Source of the DNA: Lentinula raphanica
Lineage: Eukaryota; Basidiomycota; Agaricomycetes; Agaricales; Omphalotaceae
Assembly: GCA_027919835.1 (NCBI GenBank)
Contig: JANVFP010000018.1
Coordinates: 372,001 to 436,000, forward strand
Direction of reading: 5' to 3'
Length of the DNA stretch: 64,000 bases
The position numbers were made by a program, and so were the translations under genes. The notes under the pieces were generated by a model that was not told the origin of the DNA, ran no database searches, and worked only from the letters and a program-made list of their open reading frames with translations. Shown here piece by piece: positions 35,741 through 47,804 of this stretch (its first letter is position 1; the number at the start of each line of letters is the position of its first letter).

Positions 35741-37245
35741 ATGGCCCCATCCAAGGCAGAGAGGGCAGAGAAAGAACAGATCTTGTCATCTCTAGTACGT
35801 TCTCAGAGGCTAAGAGCGCATCTCCTTCTGTTAAAACCACCCTAGAGCAACAAACTGTTCTGCGATTTCCTGGACGATTTCATCATGGATATAGCTCTTG
35901 AAGCTCACGCAGAGGTGTTCAAAAGCCGTGCTGTCTGCGAGATCTGTGGAACGCGGTCCGTGCTTGGTGTCTTCGATGTGAGCCCGCAGAAGCTGACACA
36001 TAGCTTTCGTGGAGCAGGTGTAACGCGGGTAATATATCGTTCAAAGTTGATAATATCTTTGTTCAACACATCATACAGCTCATGTTCCAGTCTCGCTCAG
36101 TCAACGTACTCAAACGTCTTCATCCAGAGCAGAAACGCCTTCTGTGGTTGAAGGAAGCACCAACACGCCCAACAGCGGCAAAGGAGCTGATGGCACCATA
36201 CACTTGGAATGTGTGAACTGTCAGAGAATGGTCTGCTATATCTGAACTATCTATCTCGTCTTCACTGACGTGCTAATCATATCTAGGTGGCGTCGAATCG
36301 CTATGCACCCCATTTGAGCAACTGCATGGGACTGAATAGCTCCAGAAGAGGCGCCGTGCGCGGGAGCACGAAGACAAAGTATGACCGAAGTTCAGTGATT
36401 CCTTCGGTGTTGGATTTTGACTATGTCTTTCCTATAGACAGCCTTCAGATGCAGGAAGGTCCGGATCTCCTGCTTCAGAAGCAGGTTATATCTCCGAAGA
36501 CGGTAAAGCACAGAAAGGTAAAGGAAAGTCAAAGACGAAACGAGCAGGTTTGGGTTGTGTCTCTTTGTTCTTGCGAAGTACTCATCATCTGTGATGCCAG
36601 ATGAAGCAGAGTTCAACCTCAAGCGGAAACGGGTATCTATCTTACAATCCTACCATGAGCGCAATGTTGACTTACGACTCTATTTTCAGCCACTTTCACC
36701 CCAGGTATCACCTAGCAAGAAACAGAGACAGAAAGGTGTGTGACTCTGAACATCCTCAGTACGGACTCTTCATGGCTATTCTCAGGCTCCCCTGCCTCTC
36801 GTGTCAAGTCAGATATGGATGGAATATCAAGTGTATGCACATGGTTCCTTTCCTTGCCAGAACCTTTCTCACTGTGCAACCTATAAGACATCATCCATCC
36901 CAACAACCAACTCCCAATCCAAAATCCCATCAAAGCTCCGCGACTCATCGCTTGCGTCCTTCAATGACAGAGAGTCATCAGGATCCTCCCGAGAATCCTC
37001 ACCTGACGCATCGTTATCATCTACTCTCAGCTCTAGTTTCATGAACAAAGGCATGGTCAGTCGCCCCAAACCTGTACCGTTAAAACAGCCCAGTCCTCCG
37101 AGGCCGCCTCCACCTGTTCCTGCATACATCGAAGGTCAGTCAATCGTAATTTGCTGGTATACTATCTTGCTGACAAGCACGTCTTGCATCAGATGATGAA
37201 GGAGATGAGACCGGGTCTTCCACTGATACTTCCGACAGTGGATGA
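35741..37245 (+). CDS. SGF11: SAGA deubiquitinase-module zinc-finger protein Sgf11 (ATXN7L3-like)
   Basis: Sgf11 activates the Ubp8 histone H2B deubiquitinase in the SAGA coactivator. Exon 1 encodes MAPSKAERAEKEQILSSL; then KLFCDFLDDFIMDIALEAHA is the helix that docks on the module. The Sgf11 finger follows: LECVNCQRM, intron, ASNRYAPHLSNCMGLNSSRR, a C-x2-C...H-x3-C pattern. The rest is long and disordered, with LKRKR, SPSKKQRQKG, Pro-rich PPRPPPPVPAYIE and an acidic end DDEGDETGSSTDTSDSG. At least eight short introns; the exon boundaries between the helix and the finger are the least certain. The C-terminal extension is much longer than in yeast. Confidence 0.82.
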
Positions 37246-37434
37246 TGTTATATCGTCCTCATCGTTCACGAGTATTCGTTTTTGCTATCGTCACATTTGG
37301 TACTGTATATATGTACTGCTTGACTCGATATTTATTACTGTCCGTTGCTATTATCACGAATCCCAACATGTCATTTTCTTGAATGAAGTTCAAACTAAGA
37401 ACGGGCGCTTAACACGCTCGCTTGATCCTCTACC

Positions 37435-38464
37435 ATGATGTCGTCCCAACAGAGTAGGTGCGAAATTGTCTGCATGAATCGAAATCACTGGACATAGTTC
37501 ACCATAGTCCTCTGCACTTCAATCATTGCTGCTGCTGCATTCTCAATTGGCTACTACACTGGTCACATAACAAAACCGACCTCTGGGAAGGACGAGTTCG
37601 CCTCACGAAAAGCCACATCTGTGACACCAAGCAAAAACGACTCTGACATCGAATCCGACTCAGATACGAGCGAAGAATTCGATGATGGTGTTTCTGGCCT
37701 CAAAGTAGGCCCTCTGGACGAATGTAAAATGGTAAGCACCTCGGTTTCCTTGCGAGTACGTGCCCAACTTCAACTGACGCGCTCGTGTCTTCAGGTTCTC
37801 GTTGTACGGACGGATTTGAAGATGTCTGCAGGAAAGATCGCTGCTCAGTGAGTGAGATGTGAGCTCAAATTTAATGATTTCATCATTGCAAATCTTCAGG
37901 TGCTCGTAAGCCATGACAGTTCGTATCAAAGATACAGTTTGCTCAAGTATATTGGTTTCCCTCTACAGACACGCCACTCTAGCGTGCTACAAGACGCTGT
38001 CGGCCTCAAATCCAGCCGTGAGCAAATTAATGTCCGTTCGTTGGTAGACACCGAATCAACTTGGTCCTTTTGCAGTTGCTGAGGCAATGGGAAAGGAATG
38101 GGTGAGTTTCAACCAAGCACGCCCAGAATGGAGTTCCGGATATTGATTGTTTCGAATGATAGGCAAGCCAAGATCGCGCTGAAATGCTCCAGTGAGGAAG
38201 AGCTCCTGACGCTACAAGCGCAGGCTCAGAGTTTGAATCTCTGTGCTCGCTCAATACAAGACGCGTAGGTTTTGTGTAACTCTTCGTCGAGTATAATTCA
38301 AAACAGTGCATAGAGGAAGAACACAAGTAGCACCAGGATCAAGGACTGTTCTCGGAATAATAGGCAAGTGCATGATTCGGTCGATGTATCATTCAGAGTT
38401 GACGAGTTATTTAGGACCAGTGAAGATGGTGAATACATTAACAGGAGCACTGCGGTTACTCTAG
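37435..38464 (+). CDS. PTH2: Peptidyl-tRNA hydrolase Pth2 with N-terminal membrane anchor
   Basis: Hydrolyses peptidyl-tRNA to recycle stalled tRNAs. Exon 1 encodes MMSSQQ; a phase-1 intron leads to LCTSIIAAAAFSIGYYTG, a signal-anchor-like helix as in mitochondrial Pth2/Bit1. After an acidic linker comes the PTH2 domain: MVLVVRTDLKMSAGKIAAQ, CSHATLACYKTL, LLRQWERNGQAKIALKCSSE, and TVLGIIGPVKMVNTLTG near the end. The CSH part depends on a predicted 6 nt exon at 37900-37905 (GTGCTC) between introns 37848-37899 and 37906-37968. Skipping it keeps the frame but loses the Cys-Ser of the conserved QCSHA. The start could be the second Met at 37438. Confidence 0.88.
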
Positions 38465-38889
38465 ATGCAGTAGACTGAGATGCTATGGGATCCGGCGGAA
38501 TCAGTCAAATTGCAACATACGGAGAGTTGGAGAGCTGAATATGTAGACTTGTTCGGATAGTATGTAACTGCTTGAAGGCGGTGTTCTTAGATACTACTTG
38601 CTGTTTACGACTACGACGCTACCTTATTAGAATAATCTCTACGACTCGTTAACTCTCATCGCAAAAAGGTCCTTAACCATTCGAAGTTGCATCGCTTTTC
38701 GAACCCAAAACGAGTTTTGAAAGAAAGAGAAACGGATAATTATAATAGGCAAGTCGCTTAGCTGGCCGGAACTTTTTCCTGAAACTCACAACTGACCTCC
38801 ACTATCTCACTCTTTTTGTCCACAGTCTGCTCGAATCTTCGCAGGTCGACTTTCTGGCTGCTACATAATATTATTTCAAGTTATCCAAG
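38465..38889. other. Intergenic: PTH2 3' region and UPF0658 promoter
   Basis: About 425 bases. No supported gene or repeat was seen; the last 80 bases are pyrimidine-rich and probably the next gene's leader. Confidence 0.4.
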
Positions 38890-40542
38890 ATGGCTTACCA
38901 GGCTTCTTACCCCAACAATCCTTCACACTCACAACCTCCGCCAAATGGCAATCTCCAACCATCATTCGACCAAGACGAATTCAAATCTTCGTACGACGAC
39001 CTCATAGACGAATATTCCTCTCCCTACGCAACAAACGCTCGCCACCAGACCTACGCTGTTCAAACGCCAACCATTGCTGGAGAGCAACACCGTCGTGGTC
39101 CTTCCTATCCACTTTCCCACAAACAAACACTGTCCTCGAAGCAGTCGGATGATTCCTCTCATGATCTAACTGCTGTTGCATATCCTCCACGGCCACCACA
39201 GAAGCAGACGGATAACAGAACGTTCTGGCAAAAGGTACGCCGCAGTGGTTGATATTCATGGGCTCGTGCTCAATTCTTTATCATCAGGTCCTTCCAGAAT
39301 CACTAGCATGTCGATTCTATGTCATTACCGTCCTCGTTGAAACAACAATAGATCTCGCTATTGAAGCTGAGCTTCTGCTGCGAGTTCATGAGGCTGGTGA
39401 TTCCGGTAATGTCGATGAATCGAACCCCAACAAAATGCCGGTGTATCTGAGTATTTTTGCTCTTGCACAGTGCGTTAGCTCGCTCTTTTCGTAGAGACAG
39501 ACAACTCAAGTATCTGCTACAGCGTTTTCCAATTTGTGATGGCAATCGACGCCGTGTATGCTCGAAATACACTCCAGTTCATTTTTCTGACGTGCGTTTC
39601 TTGTTCGTGATGATCTGTGAACCCTGCTGACATCCCACACAGAGTCTTCAATGCTCTTTTCCTCGTCTACGCCATCATACAAATTGGCGAAATTCGGGAA
39701 ATAGTTCCAACCGAAGACTCTTCTGCTGTACCAATCAACGTCTTGACAACCATAATCCCAATCGTCATATCCATTGCGGAGCTGGCTTATATCGGACTAG
39801 GTTGGAAAATCTACAACGAGTTCGGCTGGAAGGTGTACAAATTCCTGGGAGCAGATCGACGAATCAAGAAAATGTATGCCAACTATCAGATTTACGAATG
39901 TCTTGTCAAGTTCGACGTATTTTTCTGGGCCGGATTCTCTGTACAATTCATCTGGCTGGTGCTACAAAAGACGGACTGGGAGTATTATGTTACGTGTGCT
40001 GCTATGCCGTTGTCGCTGGTTCTGCTAGTCGAAGGCCATCTCGCCGCTCGACATGAGAACAAGTGGATGATGGCTACGTTCATGTCAGGCTGTATTGGGG
40101 CTATGGTTTATTTCGTGTACAAGGTGCGTTACATTTTCTATCTCATCCATCTGCTTTACTCACAGTTGGTTTGTTAGCTTGTCAAAGTCCTCATGTATAA
40201 GAACACGGACGATCTCAAATTAGTTTGGAAGACGTTAATGGTTTTCTGTAAGTATTCTCTGCCCTTCTGAACACGCGCTGTATAATTCAATTCGCTCGAC
40301 AGCCGTCATTGCTATCATACTTCTGGTTGCGACCTTCATCCTGTCTATCATGGTGATGCGCAATTTTGGTCGAGGGTTAAAGAGTGCTTGTAAGACTCAG
40401 TTCATTATCTTCAATAGCTCAGCGTCTCACGACACCATTATCAGTGGCTCGAAAAAACGCACACAAACGCTATGGCTCAACACATCCAGCAGCGTACTCA
40501 GGTCCTACAAGTCTAAATCCAAACCGGATGAGTATTGATTGA
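38890..40542 (+). CDS. UPF0658 Golgi-apparatus membrane protein
   Basis: Multi-spanning protein of the fungal UPF0658 family (S. pombe C23H3.04 type). The N-terminus (MAYQASYPNNPSHSQ onward, about 110 residues) is polar and Pro/Gln-rich. The membrane part starts FWQKVLPESLACRFYVITVL, then AIEAELLLRVHEA, KMPVYLSIFALAHVFQFVMA, IDAVYARNTLQFIFL, TTIIPIVISIAELAYIGLGW, FFWAGFSVQFIWLVLQKTDW, MPLSLVLLVEGHLAARHENK, and a last helix VIAIILLVATFILSIMV. Between helices KMYANYQIYECLVKFD is a conserved cytosolic stretch. Six or more introns. The final exon ends NPNRMSID at 40542. Biochemical role unknown. Confidence 0.85.
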
Positions 40543-40999
40543 CCTCCTTCCCAACTACCTGTGTACTTGTAATCAACGCCACTCACCTACATCCTATGGA
40601 CACTGGACATTCTTACACTACACACTACACAGTCTTCCATCGCATCTTCCAGTCCATATATCACCTTTAGTCGTATTAGTACCAGTATTCCATCCTCTTG
40701 ATTCGCATTCACTTTCTTTTCATCTGTAGAACCAGGTGTGCATACTTTCCTTTTCATCCTACCAACTCTCCGTCTGGCTCCGTCGTTGACACTTCCAGTA
40801 GTGCCTTTTGGTTGTATTCAATAGTAGTATTGTCTTTTATGAGGAGTCTCGTCTTGAAACTGAAGTATTGGCAGACGATCAGTTGTCTGGTTCCACGTGT
40901 CGCTCTCAACTTAAACTTGTACCAACTCTTTGTCTTGTACCTTCACACACTCCGAGTCGATGCGTCTCTGAAAATTGAGGTGCTTCACATCCTCCTTCC
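40543..40999. other. Intergenic between UPF0658 and BET1
   Basis: About 460 bases, T/C-rich, with several open frames lacking any family resemblance. Likely a 3' UTR plus the BET1 promoter. Confidence 0.4.
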
Positions 41000-41605
41000 A
41001 TGTCTTCAAGGTATGATGGTTTCAGAATAATCAGTATGCATGCATACAAAATTTCTACCTCAGATATCATTCGAATACCCTCCACAACCGTTCCTCACTA
41101 CTTCCCGCCGGTTCAACACCACCTGCCTCTGGTCGATCCTCACCCTTCCCTCCTGCCGGGCAAAGATTCGCAGACGACTTGGAAAGCCAAAATGACGAAG
41201 CATTAGAGGGGTTAAATGCTAAAGTCCGGTTGCTCAAAGACGTGAGTGAAATCGCGGGACCACGAAATGGGTGTTCCCTCGTATATTCTAAAAAAACTAC
41301 AAGTCCTAGAGCAAACTTTGATGACGGTCATAGCTCACGATTGGTATACGAGACGAGGTCAAAGACTCTGCTATTCAACTTAGCCAAATGGTGCGTTCTT
41401 GGACCCAGGTTTTTTGTGAGTTCGCGCTGACTGTGTTTACCTTCACCAGAACGATGCGTTTGCAGAGACTGGAGGAATTCTCTCGGGAACGTTTCGACGG
41501 ATGAACAACATGGCTGCACGGCAAGGATGTCGATGGTTATGGTACATCGTGTTTCTTATCGTGGTCTTTTGGTTCTTTGTCGTGGTGTGGTGGTTTAGAC
41601 GATGA
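41000..41605 (+). CDS. BET1: Bet1-type Qc-SNARE
   Basis: SNARE for ER-to-Golgi vesicle fusion. Exon 1 (41000-41010) encodes only Met-Ser-Ser and part of Arg. Exon 2 adds YHSNTLHNRSSLLPAG, a Ser/Pro stretch, then the SNARE heptads LESQNDEALEGLNAKVRLLK, exon 3 TIGIRDEVKDSAIQLSQM, and exon 4 FAETGGILSGTFRRMNNMA. It ends in a tail anchor (WYIVFLIVVFWFFVVVWWF) with Arg-Arg at the C-terminus, about 125 residues in all. Length and order fit Bet1; Sft1 is the alternative because both share this layout, but the ER/Golgi Bet1 reading fits the LKD-LTIGIRDEV region better. Confidence 0.85.
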
Positions 41606-42136
41606 ACAAGTAGGAAGGCCGCGTCTGCTTCAATACTATTCTCAGAACTCTAGAGTTATTCAAGATGGGCCCCGCGTGTTGCGACTTAGTGAACGACAAA
41701 TGTTGCGGACATTCAACATTGAATCAAAGAAATAATGCTGGTTTGAAGAGGCTAGTCATAGATACCATTGATAAACCACATTATTATTACGGTGTCTCCA
41801 GAGGTCTCTCGCAGCCAATTCTCATCCAGTTCCCTTGGTATAGTGTATGCATTTCGTATACCACCTTCTAAGATGAGTAGGATGGATAGTGTGCGAAAGA
41901 AGAGACTCAGAAGTAACTTCGAATTCAACGTGCAACTTGATTTCAGCTTGTTCAACAAAAGTTTCAAAGGATCATGATGGCGGTGAACAATGGGCGCTTG
42001 AGCCACGTGATTTAATTTTTGGAGAAATTAATTACGTAACCAATGATTTCTGCGCGACTGTAACAGCCTGTAACTCAAACTGTAACGTCTTCCACACGAA
42101 TTCTCAAGTCTGTCTTTCTGAAGATTTCTCTCGTCG
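41606..42136. other. Intergenic before ULP1
   Basis: About 530 bases. Short open frames on both strands show no family resemblance. No repeat or RNA gene was recognised. Confidence 0.4.
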
Positions 42137-44647
42137 ATGAATGATAGGAAACGACCAGCTCAAGAACAACTATCTTCTTTGCGTGCTGCAAAACAGCAGC
42201 GAACTGTCCTTCTCGGTATTGACGGTGAAAGACAAAGTCCTGGTGTAGCCTCCACTGCCACTCTCGTTTCTCGTTGGAATCGTATATATCAAGAGTTGAA
42301 GGAGCTCGGGAAGGATAGTATACTGTTTCTGTCAGGTGAGCATAGCTATGCCTCAATAACTTTTCCGATTCTCATTTAGACTAGGTCGCGCTGTCCCATC
42401 GGAATCTGCTTTGGAAGAGTCATCAGAGCAACAAGGATCTTCACAGCGATCTTCATCTGCATCCTCGCTAGAACTCTCTACTCAACCAATAGAGTCAGCA
42501 CCAGTAGACTCTCCGCCGAGCACCCCAGACACAATACATTCATTTTCCGCCTCGCAAAACTCCCTCAGACCCACAAATCTCTACGCAACAAGTAGTCAAT
42601 CATCCCTGCCTTCCTCATCGCATTTTGCATTCACGCCACGTAGTCACCGTTCGCTCTCATTTTCTCAAACTTCCGAAATCGGCTTTCCGACTTTTTCATC
42701 TGCACATCATCTTGCGATTACACCCTCGTCTTCCTCGGGAAACTTATATTCCTCTCGTAGACCGCGAACAAGAACAACAATGGGTCCGCCTCCAGATCCA
42801 CCAGCATCTAATTCCTTTACCCGTTCCGCAATAGCCTTGGAGCAAAATTTGCAGTCATTGAAAATGGGGAAGCAGTCACGGCTTTACAAGCCTAGACCTC
42901 ACATATATATCGAACGAGTTGAGTTCAACTTGTCTTTGTGTCGCACATACTTTGTGTCTGACATGCTACAGCACAAACAAGACATCAAACAACGACTCGA
43001 AGCGACGAGAGATGCGCTCTTCAAACTGGCGCAGCAAAAACGAGGTAGAACCATTATATGTCGTCACGGAAGCAACCATTTCTTATTCATTCTATAGGCT
43101 TCAAGTCTGGTCGAAAGGATTTTGATTGTAAGTATCCAACACTTATCACTACAGCCTCAATCACTCACAGTGCATCCAGCCTATCTCGACTATTCCTACA
43201 TGCTAGAAAATTCCGAGAAAAAACCACGGCTTACATCGCGTGAGGCTACTCATGTTTTCTCATCCAGTCCGTACTCACCAGTTTGATAAGCATCAATGAT
43301 TGATTTACGTTCGGAATATGCGTCTGACGAAGAGAAAACCCGTACTCGTCGTAATTCAGATTCATTGAACGTGAGTCACAAATTCGCTAGAAAGTATCTG
43401 TTTTTCAGAAGTCCGATTTTCGCGATTATCTCATGTGCCATCTTCTTCTCTTGTGTGTTGGCCATCACAACACAGGTAAGGCTGTATATCGAAAAGCTAA
43501 GACATGCTGGTACTAACTCGCGTACGATTAGCGAGAGCAGTGGCTAGAAAAAAAGCTAGAATTCGCCCAGAAGTTGTTCAACGGGTACGGTGGCTTTTCA
43601 TTTGACAAAGGCTTCCTGTTCATCTTTCGACTCGTATAGACCCAGACCTCCACCGGCATGGATTCCTTCACTTGAAGACCTCAAGCTCCGACAGCGTTCC
43701 AAAGACGATCTCATCGACCAACGTTTCCGACCTCAACGCACACCTCTTCCCTCTTCCCTCCCTACTGAAGACAATAACAAAGTCGACTCCCTATTAAAGC
43801 AGCCCGGTGTAATCTCCAGATATGCAAAAGAGCAGGTGTCAGACAAGGATTTGGCTAGGTTGAAGCCCTGCAGCTGGTTGAACGACGAAATCATCAACTT
43901 TTACGGAGCGCTGATTATGGGCCGTTCGGATGATTTCAAGGAGAATAGGAGTAGCGAAGTGATTAATGGAGTGGCTACTGAGAAGAAGCCTAAGATTTTG
44001 GATGCACATTATTTCACTACGTTCTTCTGGCAAAAGTTGACCCGGGATGGTTATGAGAGGGGTAGGCTGGCAAAGTGGACGAAGAAGGCTGGTCATACAT
44101 CCAATCACGCTAACGACTTCTGCTCATGTTCTGATGACAGGTTGACATATTCTCCAAGGACGTTGTGCTTATACCGGTGAACCACAATAATACCCATTGG
44201 ACCGCTGCGGCCATCAACTTTCGAAAAAAACGATTTGAGTCGTATGATAGCATGTTTTTGGATAGGTCTGGGGTGTTCAAAGTAAAAGTTCATCTTTCCA
44301 CAAAATCGTACCTGCTGTTGACAAAATTGTTGGCAGGTCCTACGAAATTACTTGGATGCTGAGCATCGTAATAAAAAGAAAGCGCCGTTCGACTTCACCG
44401 GTTGGGAGGATCATGTCTTGAAGGTCCGTCTTCATAACCTCGTCGTCGAACTTGCACTAACTCTCTTGCTCTCGTATAGGATACCCCACAACAAGAAAAC
44501 GGATATGACTGTGGAGTCTTCACTTGCCAATTCCTCGAAACCCTATCCCGTGGCGAGGAGACATTCAACTTCAGCCAAGACGATATACCATATCTTCGTA
44601 GACGAATGATTTGGGAAATCGGCCACTCGAAACTCAGAACGGACTAA
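42137..44647 (+). CDS. ULP1: Ulp1-family SUMO-specific cysteine protease
   Basis: Processes SUMO precursors and removes SUMO from targets, usually at the nuclear envelope. The first 450 residues are Ser/Pro/Thr-rich and disordered (from MNDRKRPAQEQLSSLRAAKQ). The C-terminal C48 peptidase domain shows DLARLKPCSWLNDEIINFYG, AHYFTTFFWQKLTRDGY, WTKKVDIFSKDVVLIPVNHN then T-H-W (catalytic His), FESYDSM (Asp), and QQENGYDCGVFTCQFLE (oxyanion Gln region and catalytic Cys). All residues of the triad are present. It ends GHSKLRTD. The intron at 44088-44140 appears to be GC-AG, the only way to join WTKK to VDIF in frame. Eight or more other introns. Confidence 0.93.
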
Positions 44648-45393
44648 TCACATCTTTGGAAACCTCCGCGAAACCTACCTACCTCACTTTGTACGGGTGT
44701 CTTGTTATCTTATATCTATTATTTCTTTCCCGGTTGTGAAATACAATACGCCGTTACCTGTATATCATTCAACACAAATCCTGAGCAACCCGTTCTAGCA
44801 CATTCTCCGATGTCGGGACTGTGTTTCTGCAAAGTCCCAAGGCTGTGTATGCAGCAAGTTGCGGTTTTCCGGTTCTGCCTTATGATACTTTGGTTAGTTA
44901 AAGACGCTCTAACACCGATAAATACCTGGCGCTCTGAGGCTTCATCACCTCTGAGAAGGCCCAAACGTATACTACTATTCCGAATTCCCACTGGCAAATC
45001 CGCCAACAGTTCTAGATTGAGAACGTCGTCGGAACGAGACCCAGCTTTGCCTTACTTATGTATGTGCCGACACGGAGGAGGCATGTGATCCGTGGGCAGG
45101 GTATAAAGAGTACAGTGATCAGTGATCACATACATACAACAGCTTTGTGCCCTCTGCCCTCGTTTTCCCGGGGATCCGTTATCTTCCCATTGGTACATAG
45201 GGCCAGCGACGAAGAAATCCAGGGCATATTTGCGCTTTAGTAACTCCTTCTTAGTCTCTAACCACCTCCAAGCTTTCACTAGCACTACTCGCCGCTCTTC
45301 CTTCCTTCACTCACCTCCGACTTCAAGTGTCAGCACACCGTTCAGCTTCGCCATCTATTAGTCTATTCGTCGTCTATACGCCAATTCGCCACC
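44648..45393. other. Intergenic between ULP1 and Yippee
   Basis: About 745 bases. Overlapping open frames on both strands (for example 44702-45088) have no family resemblance and no splice pattern. The last 100 bases look like a CT-rich 5' leader. Confidence 0.4.
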
Positions 45394-45840
45394 ATGGGCC
45401 TGAGCTATCGCCGATACCTACACGGAGAGCGCGTATACGGATGTGCCAAGTGCAAGACTCATCTCGCCACGATACATTCGATGATCTCCAGAGTCAGTGG
45501 CTACTAGGTTCCTGTTCGTTCATAGCGGACTGCGGGCGCTCACGGATGTTCTTTGATTGTCAGGCCTTCAATGGACAGCATGGGAGAGCGTATCTATTCG
45601 AGGTAGTGTACGTCGATTCATTCCGTCTGGGATTGAATCTGTGTGTAGTTACTCATCGGCGAAACTCTTAGTGTCAACATCGTCGAAGGTGAACCATGCG
45701 ATCGTCCGATGACGACAGGGAACCACACCGTGCGCGATATCTACTGCATCAAGTGTGGCGCTACGTTGGGATGGAAATACGTTCGTGTCTCAAACTCCTC
45801 TTCCTCAGTCGATTCAATGTCGCTGATTGTGAAATTGTTG

Positions 45841-45872
<32 letters not shown>

Positions 45873-45964
45873 GTTGTTTACAGGACAAAGCATACGAAAC
45901 GAGTCAGAAATACAAAGAGGGGAAATTCATCCTCGAACGCAATCTACTTGTTGAGGTTCAGTGA
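45394..45964 (+). CDS. Yippee-family zinc-binding protein
   Basis: Small, highly conserved zinc-binding fold related to Mis18 and cereblon CULT domains. Spliced: [83 protein letters not shown], then [20 protein letters not shown] and LLVEVQ. The two C-x2-C pairs (CAKC, CIKC) bind zinc and the conserved GRAYLF and LGWKY blocks are intact. Length is near the usual 110-125 residues. The last intron (45781-45883, 103 nt) is longer than its neighbours because of a TTG/GTG repeat. Cellular role of fungal Yippee proteins is largely unknown. Confidence 0.9.
45835..45874 (+). repeat. (TTG)n(GTG)n microsatellite inside the last Yippee intron
   Basis: About eight TTG units followed by about five GTG units, shortly before the TTTACAG acceptor. 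Length variation here would alter intron length, not protein. Confidence 0.85.
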
Positions 45965-47452
45965 AAGGGATCATCGATGAACTGCCAGGGGCCTTTACTC
46001 AGTCGACCGTTGCGCTTTGGATTCAAATCCACCCATCCCATCCTATCCTATCTATATTCGAGGTGGACCCCCGATTCCCTTGGCAAAGGTCGCTCGTGAA
46101 TCCTAGGATATCATTGACATCAGGCGTCTCTCACAGAATGATTCGTTGAAAACCCTCCCATCGTGGTTTCTCGTGGTTTCGACACGGTTTTGCAGGTTTG
46201 TAGAAGGGGGCCTTGAGGCACCGCACGGCACGCACGCACGCACGCACGTGTAACCTCGGACGTTATACCCCATCGTCTCACTATCATAATCCCGACTTGA
46301 CCCTTCAAGCTTCAAGTGTCGTATCTTGAAGTTGGATGTATTCGACTCCGAGCCTTGATGGCTATCCTCTCCTTTGCTGACTATTCGTTGCAGCAAAGTC
46401 TCTCCGGAGTCGCTTTCGCTTTCGCTTTTAGAAGGATGCGTTGTCGGAGTGTAACAGAAGTCGTTGCGTTTCATATCGTTGAAGCGTTCGACGTGTGCTT
46501 TTCTAGTGATCCATTTTTATCGGTTCCATACCCTTCCCATCCATCCCATCCATTCCTGTGTGCGCATTGGTTGATGATCCCATAGTCATTTGTACTACTA
46601 CGTTGTCTCGGTCACAGATTCGTCAATTCAAACGTATTGCTATCTAGTTTCTTCGGTCTCATTGTTGCCATTGCTGTTGCTGTACTACCTCTGAGGTATC
46701 CACAAACCTCGATACACTAATATGGATAGCTTTTCTTCAAGCTGTGCGGATTCTCGCTGTGTTGATCGTCCGACGTGTTATGCAGTGTACACAACTCATG
46801 AGTCAGAACCACAGAACAAGCTATGAAAAGACACGTCCGATCGAGAGCATACCTCGAGATCAGCTAGTCTGGGCTGTACGAGACGCTTTCATTTATAGCT
46901 ATCATCGTGGCGTCGAGCGGGTAGTACTAGTAGACTTGATTTGGATAGTTGTGCAACGGTCCCGGGCCCTGAGTCCTGAGTCCTGAATGTAACCGTATCA
47001 TACTACATTGCCAGCATAGCCTGTGTTAATACTGAAATAGCAATTGAGAGTGTAAGATAACGAGTCGTAGGCTACAGTCGTCCTCAGAAATTGACAGAAA
47101 ATATGTAAATCCTCGTTGAACGATGCGCGGAAGCATCTGAAGGTTGCAATAAGCGCCTGTGGACTCTTGGGCGCCCAATAAGCATTTTCGGGACAAGATG
47201 CCGTGTAATGCCGACAAGTGCCAGCCGAATTTGCCGGCCCCGGGTTAAGGAACGGAACCCCAACGGATTTTGAACAAAATGCGAGGTTTGGGGGAACTGC
47301 AATTGATTATTTTGAGTATATAATAATTCAACTCTCTCTCTTCAACAACACACCCACTCGTCCTCTAGCGTTGACTGGCACATAACTTTGTTACTTTTTC
47401 GCGTTTCTTCGCTTCTGGCTTTTACCCCAAAGACCCGTCGCTTGTCTTCATT
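45965..47452. other. Long intergenic stretch (about 1.5 kb)
   Basis: No gene could be supported on either strand. It contains a short CACG/GCAC tandem repeat around 46223-46248 and many short open frames without family resemblance. The last 130 bases, with an AT-rich TATATAATAATTC followed by CT-rich leader, look like a promoter for the small gene at 47453. Confidence 0.45.
46223..46248. repeat. CACG tetranucleotide microsatellite
   Basis: About five to six consecutive CACG/GCAC units in the intergenic region. Confidence 0.8.
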
Positions 47453-47804
47453 ATGGGTCAGTTTCTGACTCTTCTCTCTTACCGCGTTCTACACCCTTTA
47501 TGCTTACCCTGTTCTGTTTCTTATAGCTTCATTGACGATCTCACCCCGTCCCTTCGTCTCGTCGCCTTTGGCAGGTGCATCCCAGCACACGGGTGCCGCC
47601 ATCAGACCGAGCACCGTGGCCAGACGGAATCCATCATCTTTCCCCACTTCTCGTTCCCTCCGTCCTTTCCCCAGTGTTGCAGCTGCGCTCCGACCGTCGT
47701 CACCCAGCCTCAAGAAGGGCGTCAAGCTCATTGAGCCACCCAAAAACCAGCCTTGTGTGTTTATGCTCAACCTCACCCAGGCTGAGTTTGGCAGGCAGGA
47801 CTGA
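47453..47804 (+). CDS. Small basic hypothetical protein (candidate)
   Basis: The ATG at 47453 is followed at once by an intron (donor GTCAG after ATG G, acceptor TTATAG near 47525). The spliced frame encodes about 93 residues: MASLTISPRPFVSSPLAGAS, a Ser/Pro/Arg-rich middle (RRNPSSFPTSRSLRPFPS), then LKKGVKLIEPPKNQPCVFML and LTQAEFGRQD. Support: a TATA-like AT-rich element and CT-rich leader upstream, a phase-consistent intron, and a non-random ending. The basic Ser/Arg-rich N-terminus could be a mitochondrial presequence. No family recognised. Confidence 0.45.

Noticed and set aside
44702..45088. Open frame of 128 residues between ULP1 and Yippee
   Set aside because: Composition is like non-coding DNA, an opposite-strand frame overlaps it, and no motif was recognised.
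46019..46036. Possible tRNA B box (GGATTCAAATCCACCC)
   Set aside because: No A box or acceptor-stem pairing was found upstream at a suitable distance.
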